From contig JAGGDZ010000338.1 in NCBI GenBank assembly GCA_024648655.1, positions 1 to 7,283 on the forward strand: a stretch of DNA of 7,283 nucleotides, given 5' to 3'. This stretch comes from Chloroflexota bacterium (lineage in GTDB: Bacteria > Chloroflexota > Dehalococcoidia > Lucifugimonadales > JADFKI01). A program made the position numbers and the translations under genes. Positions 1 through 5,625 of the stretch are shown one piece after another (positions within the stretch are counted from its first letter, which is position 1; each line of letters opens with the position of its first letter). A model generated the notes under the pieces. It was not told where the DNA came from and ran no database searches. It saw only the letters and a program-made list of their open reading frames with translations.

Positions 1-620
1 TGCCGTTTTCCCACAATGGCTCCGACTTAACCTTTGAGTTGCGCTTCAGCGAGTCGGTCAACGGCCTGAGTTACGTTGTGGTGCGCGACAGTCTGCTAGA
101 CGCTGACGGCGGCGAGGTGCTGAAAGCCAAGCGCATCGTGAGTGGCAGCAACCAACGCTGGAGAATTACCCTGCGCCCGAATTCAGATTCCGAGAACGTT
201 GTAGTTACGCTTTCCAGAGGAACTGAGGTAGCGACGGGATATACCATGGTGAATGACGTCACCGCCACTATTCGGGTCGTTGCTATGCAGATGGATTCCA
301 GCACCAGCACAGCTACTGTTAGGTTCTCGGGTGCGCCGTCTAACCACGAAGGGTGCAAAGTCAGTATTAGCATGATTTTGAGCGAGAACATCTCTGGCAT
401 CACCGCTGCCGACGTGGAGGATATGCTCTCCGTCACCAACGGCAGGATTTTAGATGTGGTAAGCACGTCATCAGGCAACAACAATCAGTACTGGCGAATT
501 GATGCTGTCGCCACATTGTTCCTCAAATTTGGAATCACGGTAGCTGAGGATACCGCTATAGGTTCGTCAGGGTACACCGTGGAAAGCGAAGCCACCGTCG
601 AAGTCATGCCACATCAGTAG
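1..620 (+). CDS. C-terminal part of an Ig-like-repeat surface or secreted protein (5' truncated)
   Basis: The reading frame is open from base 3 and ends at a TAG at 618-620, so only the last 205 codons are present; the TTG at 39 is not a true start. The visible protein is two tandem beta-rich repeats of about 110 residues. Repeat 1 shows HNGSDLTFELRFSE near its start and SGSNQRWRI near residues 47-55. Repeat 2 shows SNHEGCKVSISMILSE and SGNNNQYWRI at the matching places. Shared positions include SE-(V/I)-x-G, D-x-L, G-x-(V/I)-L and W-R-I. The first repeat resembles a family of bacterial Ig-like repeats (HDGS...F.FSE...W.I) found in many copies in large exported proteins, so an adhesin or extracellular structural role is likely but inferred. 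No anchor or sorting signal follows the last repeat. By eye the composition is less GC-rich than in the genes downstream. The exact function is unknown. Confidence 0.7.
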   Translation, partial: PFSHNGSDLTFELRFSESVNGLSYVVVRDSLLDADGGEVLKAKRIVSGSNQRWRITLRPNSDSENVVVTLSRGTEVATGYTMVNDVTATIRVVAMQMDSSTSTATVRFSGAPSNHEGCKVSISMILSENISGITAADVEDMLSVTNGRILDVVSTSSGNNNQYWRIDAVATLFLKFGITVAEDTAIGSSGYTVESEATVEVMPHQ

Positions 621-645
621 TGATTGCGCCAAGAAGTCAAGAAGC

Positions 646-690
646 AAGGAAGGACGCGGGCTTAGCCTGGTCCTTCCTTCTGTTTCCTTA
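646..690 (+). terminator. Hairpin terminator after the repeat-protein gene
   Basis: AAGGAAGGAC (646-655) pairs perfectly with GTCCTTCCTT (670-679). An inner stem, CGGGC (657-661) with GCCTG (665-669) including one G-U pair, leaves a three-base TTA loop. A T-rich stretch (CTGTTTCCTT) follows. The hairpin starts 26 bases after the stop codon at 620 and separates this gene from the oxidoreductase gene downstream. The stem is strong; the T-tract is interrupted, so termination may be partly bidirectional or incomplete. Confidence 0.75.
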
Positions 691-723
691 GCCGGCGAGC
701 GTCTTAAGGCGTAAGTATTAAGC

Positions 724-1674
724 ATGGCTAATAACATCAATTTCGCTGTACGACTGCACCAAGGCGGCTTCGAGTACGCGTATCTGCGGGAGATATTTCA
801 GGCTGCGGACAGGCTCGGGTATGACGGAGCTTCGCTGTACGACTTGATGAGCATCTCCACACTGGAATGCTGGACGACACTTTCTGCGCTGGCGGCGGAG
901 ACGAAGCGCATACGACTCGTACCCATGGTGCTGGCGAATCTGTATCGGCATCCGGCTGCGCTGGCGAAGATGGCTGCTACGCTAGATGTTATCAGCGGAG
1001 GCAGGCTGGTGCTGGGCGTTGGGGCGGGCGGCGGCGAGGGGGACCACAAGGCTTACGGGCTGCCCTACCCTTCCACACGGGAGCGAGCGGCGATGCTGGG
1101 CGAGGCGGTGAATGTGATAAGACTGCTGTGGTCGAGAGAGCGGGTGAGCTTCGAAGGCGAATACTACCGGCTCACCGATGCGTTGTGCGATCCCGCACCT
1201 TTGCAAAAGCCCAGCCCGCCCATACTAATCGGTGGACACGGCGAGCGTCACCTGCTACGTGTTGCGGCGGCGCATGCCGATATCACGAATATGCGGGCGG
1301 ATATGAGCGTCGAGGAGCACGAAGCGAAGCGGCGGGTGCTGGACGCCCACTGCGATGCGGTGGAGCGCGAGCCGTCCGAGGTGGCGCTGAGCCACAATGC
1401 CCATGTGTTCATCGGCGAGGATGAGACGGCGGTGGAGCGGCTGTTGGCTGAGCATGCGGCGCGTCATGGCATGACAGCAGAACGTTTTCGCGCTTCCCTG
1501 AGCAATGCGGTAGTGGGCACGCCGCAGCAGTGCGTCACGAAGCTGCGACAATATACGGATTACGGCATCAGCTGGTTCTTTCTCCTGTTTCCTGAGCCTG
1601 TGAGCGTAGAAGATTTAGAGCTGTTCGCCAACGAGGTGATGCCGCATTTCAAGCCAGCCAGCGCCGCACGCTAA
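724..1674 (+). CDS. LLM-class flavin-dependent oxidoreductase (luciferase-like monooxygenase family)
   Basis: The 316-residue protein has the usual length and layout of the bacterial luciferase-like (LLM) superfamily, a TIM-barrel flavoenzyme using FMN or F420. Hallmarks are R-LVPMVLANLYRHPAALAK around 64-82, the SGGRLVLGVGAG flavin/phosphate-binding segment at 91-102, the Y-G-x-P...R region at 111-121, F-GEYYRL at 143-150, and KPSPPILIGGHGERHLLRVAAAHAD at 162-186. The C-terminal part has the common VGTPQQC segment (264-270) and an FANEVMPHF ending. Such enzymes oxidise or reduce small organic substrates in the cytoplasm; the substrate and the cofactor cannot be read from the sequence, and no flavin reductase or F420 gene is adjacent. 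The ATG is preceded only by a weak AAGG at 706-709. It stands alone between the terminator and a convergent crotonase gene, so it is probably monocistronic. Confidence 0.9.
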   Translation: MANNINFAVRLHQGGFEYAYLREIFQAADRLGYDGASLYDLMSISTLECWTTLSALAAETKRIRLVPMVLANLYRHPAALAKMAATLDVISGGRLVLGVGAGGGEGDHKAYGLPYPSTRERAAMLGEAVNVIRLLWSRERVSFEGEYYRLTDALCDPAPLQKPSPPILIGGHGERHLLRVAAAHADITNMRADMSVEEHEAKRRVLDAHCDAVEREPSEVALSHNAHVFIGEDETAVERLLAEHAARHGMTAERFRASLSNAVVGTPQQCVTKLRQYTDYGISWFFLLFPEPVSVEDLELFANEVMPHFKPASAAR

Positions 1675-2513
1675 CGACTGCCGCGGTAATCGCGGAAGGG
1701 TCCGTCACGCCATTCGAGGGCTGCCTTGAGGCCATCTTCTTTGGAGCGGCGGGCGAACTCTTTGACGATAGGCGCCTGATGGGCTACGGCGTCCGTCTCT
1801 GCGGCGATGTGCTGAAGCGTGTTGCGCCCCATAAGTTCGAGTGCGCGGTTGACGATACTCTTGTTGGCGGCGAGAAGCTCCCAGGGGATGCGCGCCATGG
1901 TGCAGGCTAGCTCTTCTACGGCGTCTTCGAGGTCGTCGCGGGGGACTGACTTCCAGACTAAGCCAATCTCAGCGGCGCGCTTGCCGGAGACGGACTCGCC
2001 GGTTAGCAGGAACCACTTTGCCCACTGTGGTCCAACCATATATGTCCACATATGAGTGGGTGGCGTGCCCATAGAGCGCACGGGCGGGAAGCCAATCTGG
2101 GCATCGTCTGCCGCTATGGATATGTCGCAGTGCATGGCGAGGTCGGTGCCTCCGGCTATGCAGTAGCCGTGGATGCCGGCGATGACAGGCTTACTGAGGT
2201 TGAGCACCTGCGCCATGGTGTTGGGGGTCTGCTTCATACGATGGATGTCGGCGCGGATGTTGTCGCGGCGCTCCTGAGCGGCTGCCAGCTCTTCCGGGGT
2301 CTCGGGCGGCGTGATGTCGTAGCCGGCGCAGAAGGCGCGGCCGTTGCCCATGAGTGTCAGCACCCGCACTTCGGGATCGTCGTCGGCGCGCTGCATGCAG
2401 TCCACCATCTCAAGTTGTAGTTCTCGGCTGAGGGCGTTGAGTTTCTGTGGGCGGTTCAGCTTGACGCGGCCGATGCCGTCTGATGAGTTGTATTCAATGA
2501 ATTCGTAAGCCAT
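1671..2513 (-). CDS. Crotonase-fold protein (enoyl-CoA hydratase/isomerase family) with atypical active site
   Basis: The 280-residue protein is a single-domain crotonase. Both oxyanion-hole segments are present: GRAFCAGYDI at 58-67 and GYCIAGGTDLAMHCDISIAA at 116-135, followed by A-Q-I-GFPPVRSMG at 138-149 and LLTGESVSGKRAAEIGLV at 169-186. In classical enoyl-CoA hydratase the two catalytic glutamates lie in GGGCE and in QPE; here the matching positions are Asp124 and Pro144. The protein should still bind an acyl-CoA thioester, but simple trans-2-enoyl-CoA hydration is doubtful. The closely conserved GGTD...IG-PP-R pattern is, as far as I know, common to a crotonase subgroup often annotated only as enoyl-CoA hydratase. 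The ATG (2513-2511) follows an AGAGG Shine-Dalgarno site (complement of 2521-2525) with 7-base spacing. It lies downstream of the methyltransferase gene on the same strand, and its stop interlocks with that of the converging oxidoreductase gene. Confidence 0.9.
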   Translation of the reverse strand: MAYEFIEYNSSDGIGRVKLNRPQKLNALSRELQLEMVDCMQRADDDPEVRVLTLMGNGRAFCAGYDITPPETPEELAAAQERRDNIRADIHRMKQTPNTMAQVLNLSKPVIAGIHGYCIAGGTDLAMHCDISIAADDAQIGFPPVRSMGTPPTHMWTYMVGPQWAKWFLLTGESVSGKRAAEIGLVWKSVPRDDLEDAVEELACTMARIPWELLAANKSIVNRALELMGRNTLQHIAAETDAVAHQAPIVKEFARRSKEDGLKAALEWRDGPFRDYRGSR

Positions 2514-2543
2514 GAAAAGACCTCTGCGATGGGATTGCGCCGT

Positions 2544-2552
2544 ATTGTAGCA
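2544..2552 (-). promoter_or_regulatory. Candidate extended -10 promoter of the crotonase gene
   Basis: On the minus strand the sequence reads TGCTACAAT, that is a TGN extension followed by TACAAT (one mismatch to TATAAT), about 30 bases upstream of the crotonase ATG. The -35 position (about 2566-2572) is poor (TTAGCC), as is usual for extended -10 promoters. This would let the crotonase be expressed apart from the upstream methyltransferase. The call rests on consensus match only. Confidence 0.45.
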
Positions 2553-2582
2553 CAGGGCTACGAGGGGCTAACATCGATGAAC

Positions 2583-2611
2583 AGGATGGATAGGATAGGG
2601 TGGGATTAGGA
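2583..2611. repeat. Purine-rich GGAT/GGATA low-complexity stretch
   Basis: AGGATGGATAGGATAGGGTG and the bases after it form an imperfect run of GGAT(A) units across the 3' end of the methyltransferase gene, whose TAA is the complement of 2606-2608. It is not a hairpin and has no evident coding role outside the last codon. It may be a slippage-prone simple repeat or part of a dispersed intergenic repeat beginning at GATGAACAGGATGGATAGG (2576-2594). Confidence 0.35.
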
Positions 2612-3334
2612 GTCCGGCTTTTCGAGGACGTAGATGATGAAGTTGGGGATGCGGTACTCATCGTCGAAGGTGGGGTTGGCGGCGAGTTCTTCTTCGCAGG
2701 GTACAGGCTCTTGAAGTGCGCGTAGGGCGAACCCCGCGCCGAGGAATGAGGATATGTAGCTGGAGAGTGTGTGGTGCATGTTTATGAAGGTTCTGTCGAA
2801 CCAAGTGAACTCGCGGGGGCCTTCGTCGGTGTAGTTGTCCACGGGGTAGAAGAGCTTCTTGTCGCCCTGCTTGATCCAGCCATCGGATACTGAGCTTCGC
2901 ATGGGGTGGATGTTGCAGATGACGAAGCGACCGCCGGGGCGCAGGACGCGATAAGCGGCGTTGACGGCGCTGCGGAAGTCTAGCAGGTCAACGAGAACGA
3001 TGTAGGATACGGCGAGGTCGAAGGCGTCTCTCTCGATGCCGTGAAGGTCTTCGGCGTTGCCAACGATGTAGGTTTCATTAGCGCTCGTAAAGCGCGCTCT
3101 TTCGATGAACGCTTCGGTGAGGTCAATGCCGGTAACGGTCGCGCCGAGCTTCGACAGGAGGCGGCTGAATCTGCCCTCGCCGCATCCGATGTCGATGACC
3201 GTCTTGCCCCCAACGTCGCCGAGCGATTCGAGCATCCACCTGTCAAGCATGCCGGTGCGGACGGCCTGGTCGGCATCAATCCAGTCTTGCGCCGACTCTG
3301 ACCACTGGCTGCGAAGACGTTCACCTAACTCCAC
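2606..3334 (-). CDS. Class I SAM-dependent methyltransferase
   Basis: The 242-residue protein has the Rossmann-fold methyltransferase motifs in order: motif I VIDIGCGEGRFS (46-57) binding S-adenosylmethionine, GIDL (69-72) with the acidic residue for the ribose hydroxyls, NAEDL (93-97), motif II FDLAVSYIVLVDL (105-117) and LRPGGRFVI (131-139). The variable C-terminal half (140-242) carries aromatic and histidine residues (WFDRTF, NMHHTL) that probably shape the acceptor pocket; it resembles small-molecule methyltransferases of the Methyltransf_11/25 type rather than RNA or protein ones. The substrate is unknown. The start is a GTG (3334-3332) fixed by a perfect AGGAGG (complement of 3341-3346) with 6-base spacing. 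It lies 92 bases upstream of the crotonase gene on the same strand, so partial co-transcription is possible. Confidence 0.88.
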   Translation of the reverse strand: MELGERLRSQWSESAQDWIDADQAVRTGMLDRWMLESLGDVGGKTVIDIGCGEGRFSRLLSKLGATVTGIDLTEAFIERARFTSANETYIVGNAEDLHGIERDAFDLAVSYIVLVDLLDFRSAVNAAYRVLRPGGRFVICNIHPMRSSVSDGWIKQGDKKLFYPVDNYTDEGPREFTWFDRTFINMHHTLSSYISSFLGAGFALRALQEPVPCEEELAANPTFDDEYRIPNFIIYVLEKPDS

Positions 3335-3401
3335 GGGTTGCCTCCTGTTTGATTTGCGCGGATAAAGCGGACGTATGGGTGGGAGACTTGGTGGGATATT
3401 T

Positions 3402-3423
3402 TTAGGACATTTTCAGGACATTT
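3402..3423. repeat. Two-copy 11-bp direct repeat (TYAGGACATTT)
   Basis: TTAGGACATTT (3402-3412) is followed directly by TCAGGACATTT (3413-3423); ten of eleven bases agree. The 11-base step places the copies on nearly the same face of the helix, as expected of a site for a regulator binding in tandem. It lies 68-89 bases upstream of the methyltransferase start in an AT-rich island (about 3395-3447) and about 60 bases upstream of the tRNA promoter. Whether it is an operator or a chance duplication cannot be told from the sequence. Confidence 0.5.
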
Positions 3424-3485
3424 AATGAGGGTATCTTATATTATTGCAGATGATCGCAGACGGGGTGAAATGCGAAGCGCCGCCG

Positions 3486-3515
3486 TTACGCTTCTGCGGC
3501 ATAGTGTGCTATGCT
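3486..3515 (+). promoter_or_regulatory. Candidate promoter of tRNA-Gly
   Basis: TTACGC (3486-3491) and TATGCT (3510-3515) are 18 bases apart, and the -10 box is preceded by TGC (3507-3509), an extended -10. Transcription would begin about 3520-3523, a few bases before the mature tRNA 5' end at 3525, which fits a tRNA promoter. It shares the string TGTGCTA with the crotonase promoter candidate. Confidence 0.5.
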
Positions 3516-3524
3516 TAAGGGCGA

Positions 3525-3599
3525 GCGGGAGTAGCTCAGTGGAAGAGCCCCTGCCTTCCAAGCAGGCTGTCGCGGGTTCGAGTCCCGTCTCCCGCTCCA
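3525..3599 (+). tRNA. tRNA-Gly (anticodon TCC)
   Basis: A complete cloverleaf of 75 bases is present. Acceptor stem GCGGGAG (3525-3531) pairs with CTCCCGC (3589-3595); D stem GCTC/GAGC (3534-3537, 3545-3548); anticodon stem CCTGC/GCAGG (3550-3554, 3562-3566) with loop CTTCCAA and anticodon TCC at 3557-3559; T stem GCGGG/CCCGT with loop TTCGAGT (3577-3583). The discriminator is T3596, and the 3' CCA (3597-3599) is encoded in the DNA. It reads glycine GGA, and GGG by wobble. It lies 65 bases upstream of the yhhQ-type gene with no terminator between. No second copy of its 3' end, which would mark an integrated element, is seen in the window. Confidence 0.97.
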
Positions 3600-3600
3600 A

Positions 3601-3630
3601 TTCCCACGGTAGCGTTTCCCACGGTAGCGT
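3601..3630. repeat. Exact 15-bp tandem duplication after tRNA-Gly
   Basis: TTCCCACGGTAGCGT occurs twice without a spacer (3601-3615 and 3616-3630), starting two bases after the tRNA CCA. It does not match the tRNA 3' end, so it is not an attachment-site duplication. It forms no clear hairpin. It would lie in the tRNA 3' trailer or in the leader of the following transporter gene. Confidence 0.85.
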
Positions 3631-3663
3631 AAAACCCTATGCCCACGCCTGAGAGGTAAGGCG

Positions 3664-4416
3664 ATGCAGTTTTCCGGCAGACTGGTCATTATCATCTCGC
3701 TGTCCATTACCACCCTGCTGGCGAGCAACATCATTGCCATCAAGCCGGTTTCGTTATTCACTCTTCCGTTTCAGGTGTTTGGCGACAACCTGTTCGTAGT
3801 GTCGGCGGCGATCATTTGCTTCCCTATCAGCTACATCGTGAGCGATGTTCTGACGGAAGTGTACGGATTCAGGGTGGCGCGCGGCGTGATATGGCTGGGC
3901 TTCGTGTGCAACCTCCTGATGGTGATCCTGTTCTGGTTGGGCGGCTTGATACCGGGCGCGGTCTTCTGGGAGGCGCAGGACGCTTACAGTGCAATACTCG
4001 GCGCTACCGGCTGGATATTGCTGGGCAGTTTCGTCGCATACATCATTGGAGAGTTCGTGAACGCGGCAGTGATGGTCGTGCTGAAGAACATGACCGAGGG
4101 ACGGCACCTGTGGGTGCGGACGATTTCTTCAACGGTGGTTGGACAGGGCGTGGACTCGGTACTGTTCTTCGGGATCGCGTTCGGGATATCCGGCTTGTGG
4201 CCTTGGCCTGCGGTGTTCGCGGCTATGATATTCGCGTGGATGGCAAAGACTGTGTATGAGATCATTGCTACGCCGCTGACCTACCTGGTCGTCAACTGGC
4301 TGAAGCGGACGGAGCGGATGGACATCTATGATGCGCCGCGCTCGCTGAATCCGTTCGGCATATTTGGCGATGGGGAGGGGCAGAGCGTGAATGCGGCATT
4401 GGGCGAGGTGGACTGA
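3664..4416 (+). CDS. yhhQ: Queuosine precursor transporter (YhhQ / DUF165 family)
   Basis: The 250-residue protein is an integral membrane protein with about six hydrophobic helices (approximately 7-25, 42-62, 74-95, 113-139, 160-178, 184-212). Family signatures are ISYIVSDVLTEVYGFR-AR (55-73), LG..FVAYIIGEFVN (120-133), LWVRTISSTVVGQGVDSVLF (149-168) and KTVYEIIATPLTYLVVNWLK (195-214). Members take up queuine or the 7-deazaguanine precursors preQ0/preQ1 across the inner membrane for the queuosine wobble modification of tRNAs with GUN anticodons. No queuosine biosynthesis gene is nearby. The C-terminal tail (DIYDAPRSLNPF and onward, 220-250) is cytoplasmic-looking and not conserved in my knowledge. 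The ATG is supported by GAGAGG (3651-3656), spaced 7 bases. It lies directly downstream of tRNA-Gly, which is not a queuosine substrate, and may be read through from its promoter. Confidence 0.88.
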   Translation: MQFSGRLVIIISLSITTLLASNIIAIKPVSLFTLPFQVFGDNLFVVSAAIICFPISYIVSDVLTEVYGFRVARGVIWLGFVCNLLMVILFWLGGLIPGAVFWEAQDAYSAILGATGWILLGSFVAYIIGEFVNAAVMVVLKNMTEGRHLWVRTISSTVVGQGVDSVLFFGIAFGISGLWPWPAVFAAMIFAWMAKTVYEIIATPLTYLVVNWLKRTERMDIYDAPRSLNPFGIFGDGEGQSVNAALGEVD

Positions 4417-4419
4417 CTG

Positions 4420-4443
4420 CTACGTGACTGCTATGCAGCGTAG
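4420..4443 (+). other. Intercistronic hairpin between yhhQ and the SDR gene
   Basis: CTACG (4420-4424) pairs with CGTAG (4439-4443), and CTGC (4428-4431) with GCAG (4435-4438), leaving a TAT loop and a three-base TGA bulge. The hairpin starts four bases after the yhhQ stop and ends seven bases before the AGGAG of the next gene. No T-tract follows, so it is not a standard terminator. It may be an mRNA processing or stability element between co-transcribed genes. Confidence 0.5.
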
Positions 4444-4461
4444 AAGATTCAGGAGTTGGGT

Positions 4462-5208
4462 ATGAGACTTGAAGGCAAGGTTGCGCTTATCAGCGGCGCT
4501 GCGCGGGGATTGGGGGCTGCGGAGGCGCGGTTGTTCGCACGCGAGGGCGCTAGGGTCGGCATCGCAGATATTCGTGAGGCAGAAGCGTGCGCGCTGGAGG
4601 CGGAGATACGGGAGTCGTGCGGCGATGCGATGTACATCAGGCTCGACGTTACGGACGAGCAGCAGTGGGCGAATGCAGTTGACCAGATGATGACCACCTA
4701 CGGCAGGCTGGACATACTGGTGAACAATGCCGGCATATTCGAGCATGGTCTTGTGGAGGAGACGAGCGCCGAAAGCTGGGACCGCATGATGGACATCAAC
4801 GGCAGGGGCGTGTTCCTGGGGACGAAGGCCGTGATTCCGGCGATGCGGGAATCAGGCGGCGGTGCCATCGTCAACATCTCGTCGGTCGCCGGTCTTATCG
4901 GCGGACTTAGCACGGCGTACAACGCATCGAAGGGAGCCGTACGATTACTCACGAAGTCAACGGCAGTGCAGTATGCCTCTGAGAATATCCGCGTGAACTC
5001 GGTGCATCCGGGTCCCACGAACACCGACATGCTTGACGTCTTCTTCCGCGAAGAAGGAGCGCGTGAGGCGCGTGCTGCGAACACCCCGATTCCGCGCCTT
5101 GGGGAGCCGGAGGACATAGCATACGGGGTTCTGTTCCTTGCTTCTGATGAGTCGTCGTACATGACAGGCAGCGAGCTGATTATAGACGGTGGAAATTCTG
5201 CGGGGTAG
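4462..5208 (+). CDS. SDR-family NAD(P)-dependent oxidoreductase
   Basis: The 248-residue protein is a classical short-chain dehydrogenase. It shows the nucleotide-binding SGAARGLG (11-18), Asp36 at the end of beta-2 (favouring NAD(H) over NADP(H)), LDVTD (61-65), NNAG (88-91), structural/catalytic Asn113 (DINGRG), the NISS serine pair (140-141), and the catalytic Y153-N-A-S-K157. The C-terminal VHPGPTNTDM (181-190) and MTGSELIIDGGNSAG (234-248) segments are standard. It interconverts an alcohol and a ketone; resemblance is to 3-alpha/20-beta-hydroxysteroid and cyclic-alcohol dehydrogenases, but the substrate is unknown. The ATG at 4462 is chosen over the in-frame TTG at 4456 because AGGAG at 4451-4455 gives 6-base spacing only for the ATG. 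It follows yhhQ by 45 bases and precedes the small membrane protein gene by 58. Confidence 0.92.
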   Translation: MRLEGKVALISGAARGLGAAEARLFAREGARVGIADIREAEACALEAEIRESCGDAMYIRLDVTDEQQWANAVDQMMTTYGRLDILVNNAGIFEHGLVEETSAESWDRMMDINGRGVFLGTKAVIPAMRESGGGAIVNISSVAGLIGGLSTAYNASKGAVRLLTKSTAVQYASENIRVNSVHPGPTNTDMLDVFFREEGAREARAANTPIPRLGEPEDIAYGVLFLASDESSYMTGSELIIDGGNSAG

Positions 5209-5266
5209 TGCGTATATTTCGATTGTGCGCCCACGCAGCGGCAGAGATGCCTGAGGAGGAAAAGCT

Positions 5267-5545
5267 ATGACATGGAAGGAAGCGATTTCTCGCTCTTTGC
5301 GTGCGCTGCTGGCGTTTGCAATAGTCTATATCTCAGGCATTGCCGTGATTGGAATAGGAGCGGGGTTGTTTGTCTTCGGCAGTTTTTCAGAAGCACGGCT
5401 CTTGTTTCTACTGGCGGTCGCACTCTATATCATAGGGCTAATGATTCTTGTCATCGGCGGCTTTGCCGTAATGGTGAAGCTGTTGACAGACGCCATTGTT
5501 GACCATGTGACGGAGCGGCTTTCAAGTGGTCAGCCGTGGAAATGA
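5267..5545 (+). CDS. Small two-helix membrane protein of unknown function
   Basis: The 92-residue protein has two strongly hydrophobic segments, about residues 11-38 and 44-71, joined by a short FSEAR turn. A short basic N-terminus (MTWKEAISRSLR) and a hydrophilic C-terminal tail (TDAIVDHVTERLSSGQPWK) would, by the positive-inside rule, both face the cytoplasm. I recognise no family or motif. The gene is credible because of a near-perfect GAGGAGGA Shine-Dalgarno site (5253-5260) with 6-base spacing and its place in a co-directional run. It lies between the SDR and aminotransferase genes. Glycine-rich helices (GIAVIGIGAG, IGGFAVMV) suggest tight packing or oligomerisation. A role as a membrane anchor or regulator for a neighbouring enzyme is only a guess. 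Confidence 0.75.
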   Translation: MTWKEAISRSLRALLAFAIVYISGIAVIGIGAGLFVFGSFSEARLLFLLAVALYIIGLMILVIGGFAVMVKLLTDAIVDHVTERLSSGQPWK

Positions 5546-5603
5546 CGCACGCCCAAAACTTCGAGTCCATACACAAGTCCCAATAGCCACACGCCCGATA
5601 GAA

Positions 5604-5613
5604 ACATGCATGT
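5604..5613. promoter_or_regulatory. Palindrome ACATGCATGT abutting the aminotransferase ribosome-binding site
   Basis: ACATGCATGT is a perfect 10-base palindrome whose last base is the first base of the TAAGGAGG Shine-Dalgarno site (5613-5620). It could be a small operator or could arise by chance; no promoter boxes are clear around it. Confidence 0.3.
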
Positions 5614-5625
5614 AAGGAGGCGTCA

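Noticed and set aside
71..484. Minus-strand open frame opposite the Ig-like repeat gene
   Set aside because: No ribosome-binding site, no recognisable domain, and the plus-strand frame has clear internal repeat homology.
867..1424. Overlapping plus-strand frame inside the oxidoreductase gene
   Set aside because: Glycine/arginine-rich out-of-frame translation; the other frame has full LLM-family similarity.
3601..3630. Attachment site of an integrated element at the tRNA 3' end
   Set aside because: The duplicated sequence lies outside the tRNA and does not copy its 3' end; no integrase gene or matching second site follows.
3600..3663. preQ1 riboswitch upstream of the queuosine-precursor transporter
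   Set aside because: The leader is too short and lacks the hairpin and A-rich tail of the class I aptamer; it is mostly a 15-base duplication.
3425..3761. Open frames on both strands across the tRNA-Gly gene (3425-3652 + and 3486-3761 -)
   Set aside because: They are translations of the tRNA itself; the SGRRDSNPRQPAWKAGALPLS-type peptide is a well-known false protein made from tRNA-Gly genes.
4456..4461. TTG start six bases upstream of the SDR ATG
   Set aside because: It abuts the AGGAG site with no spacing; the ATG at 4462 has ideal spacing and gives the normal SDR N-terminus.
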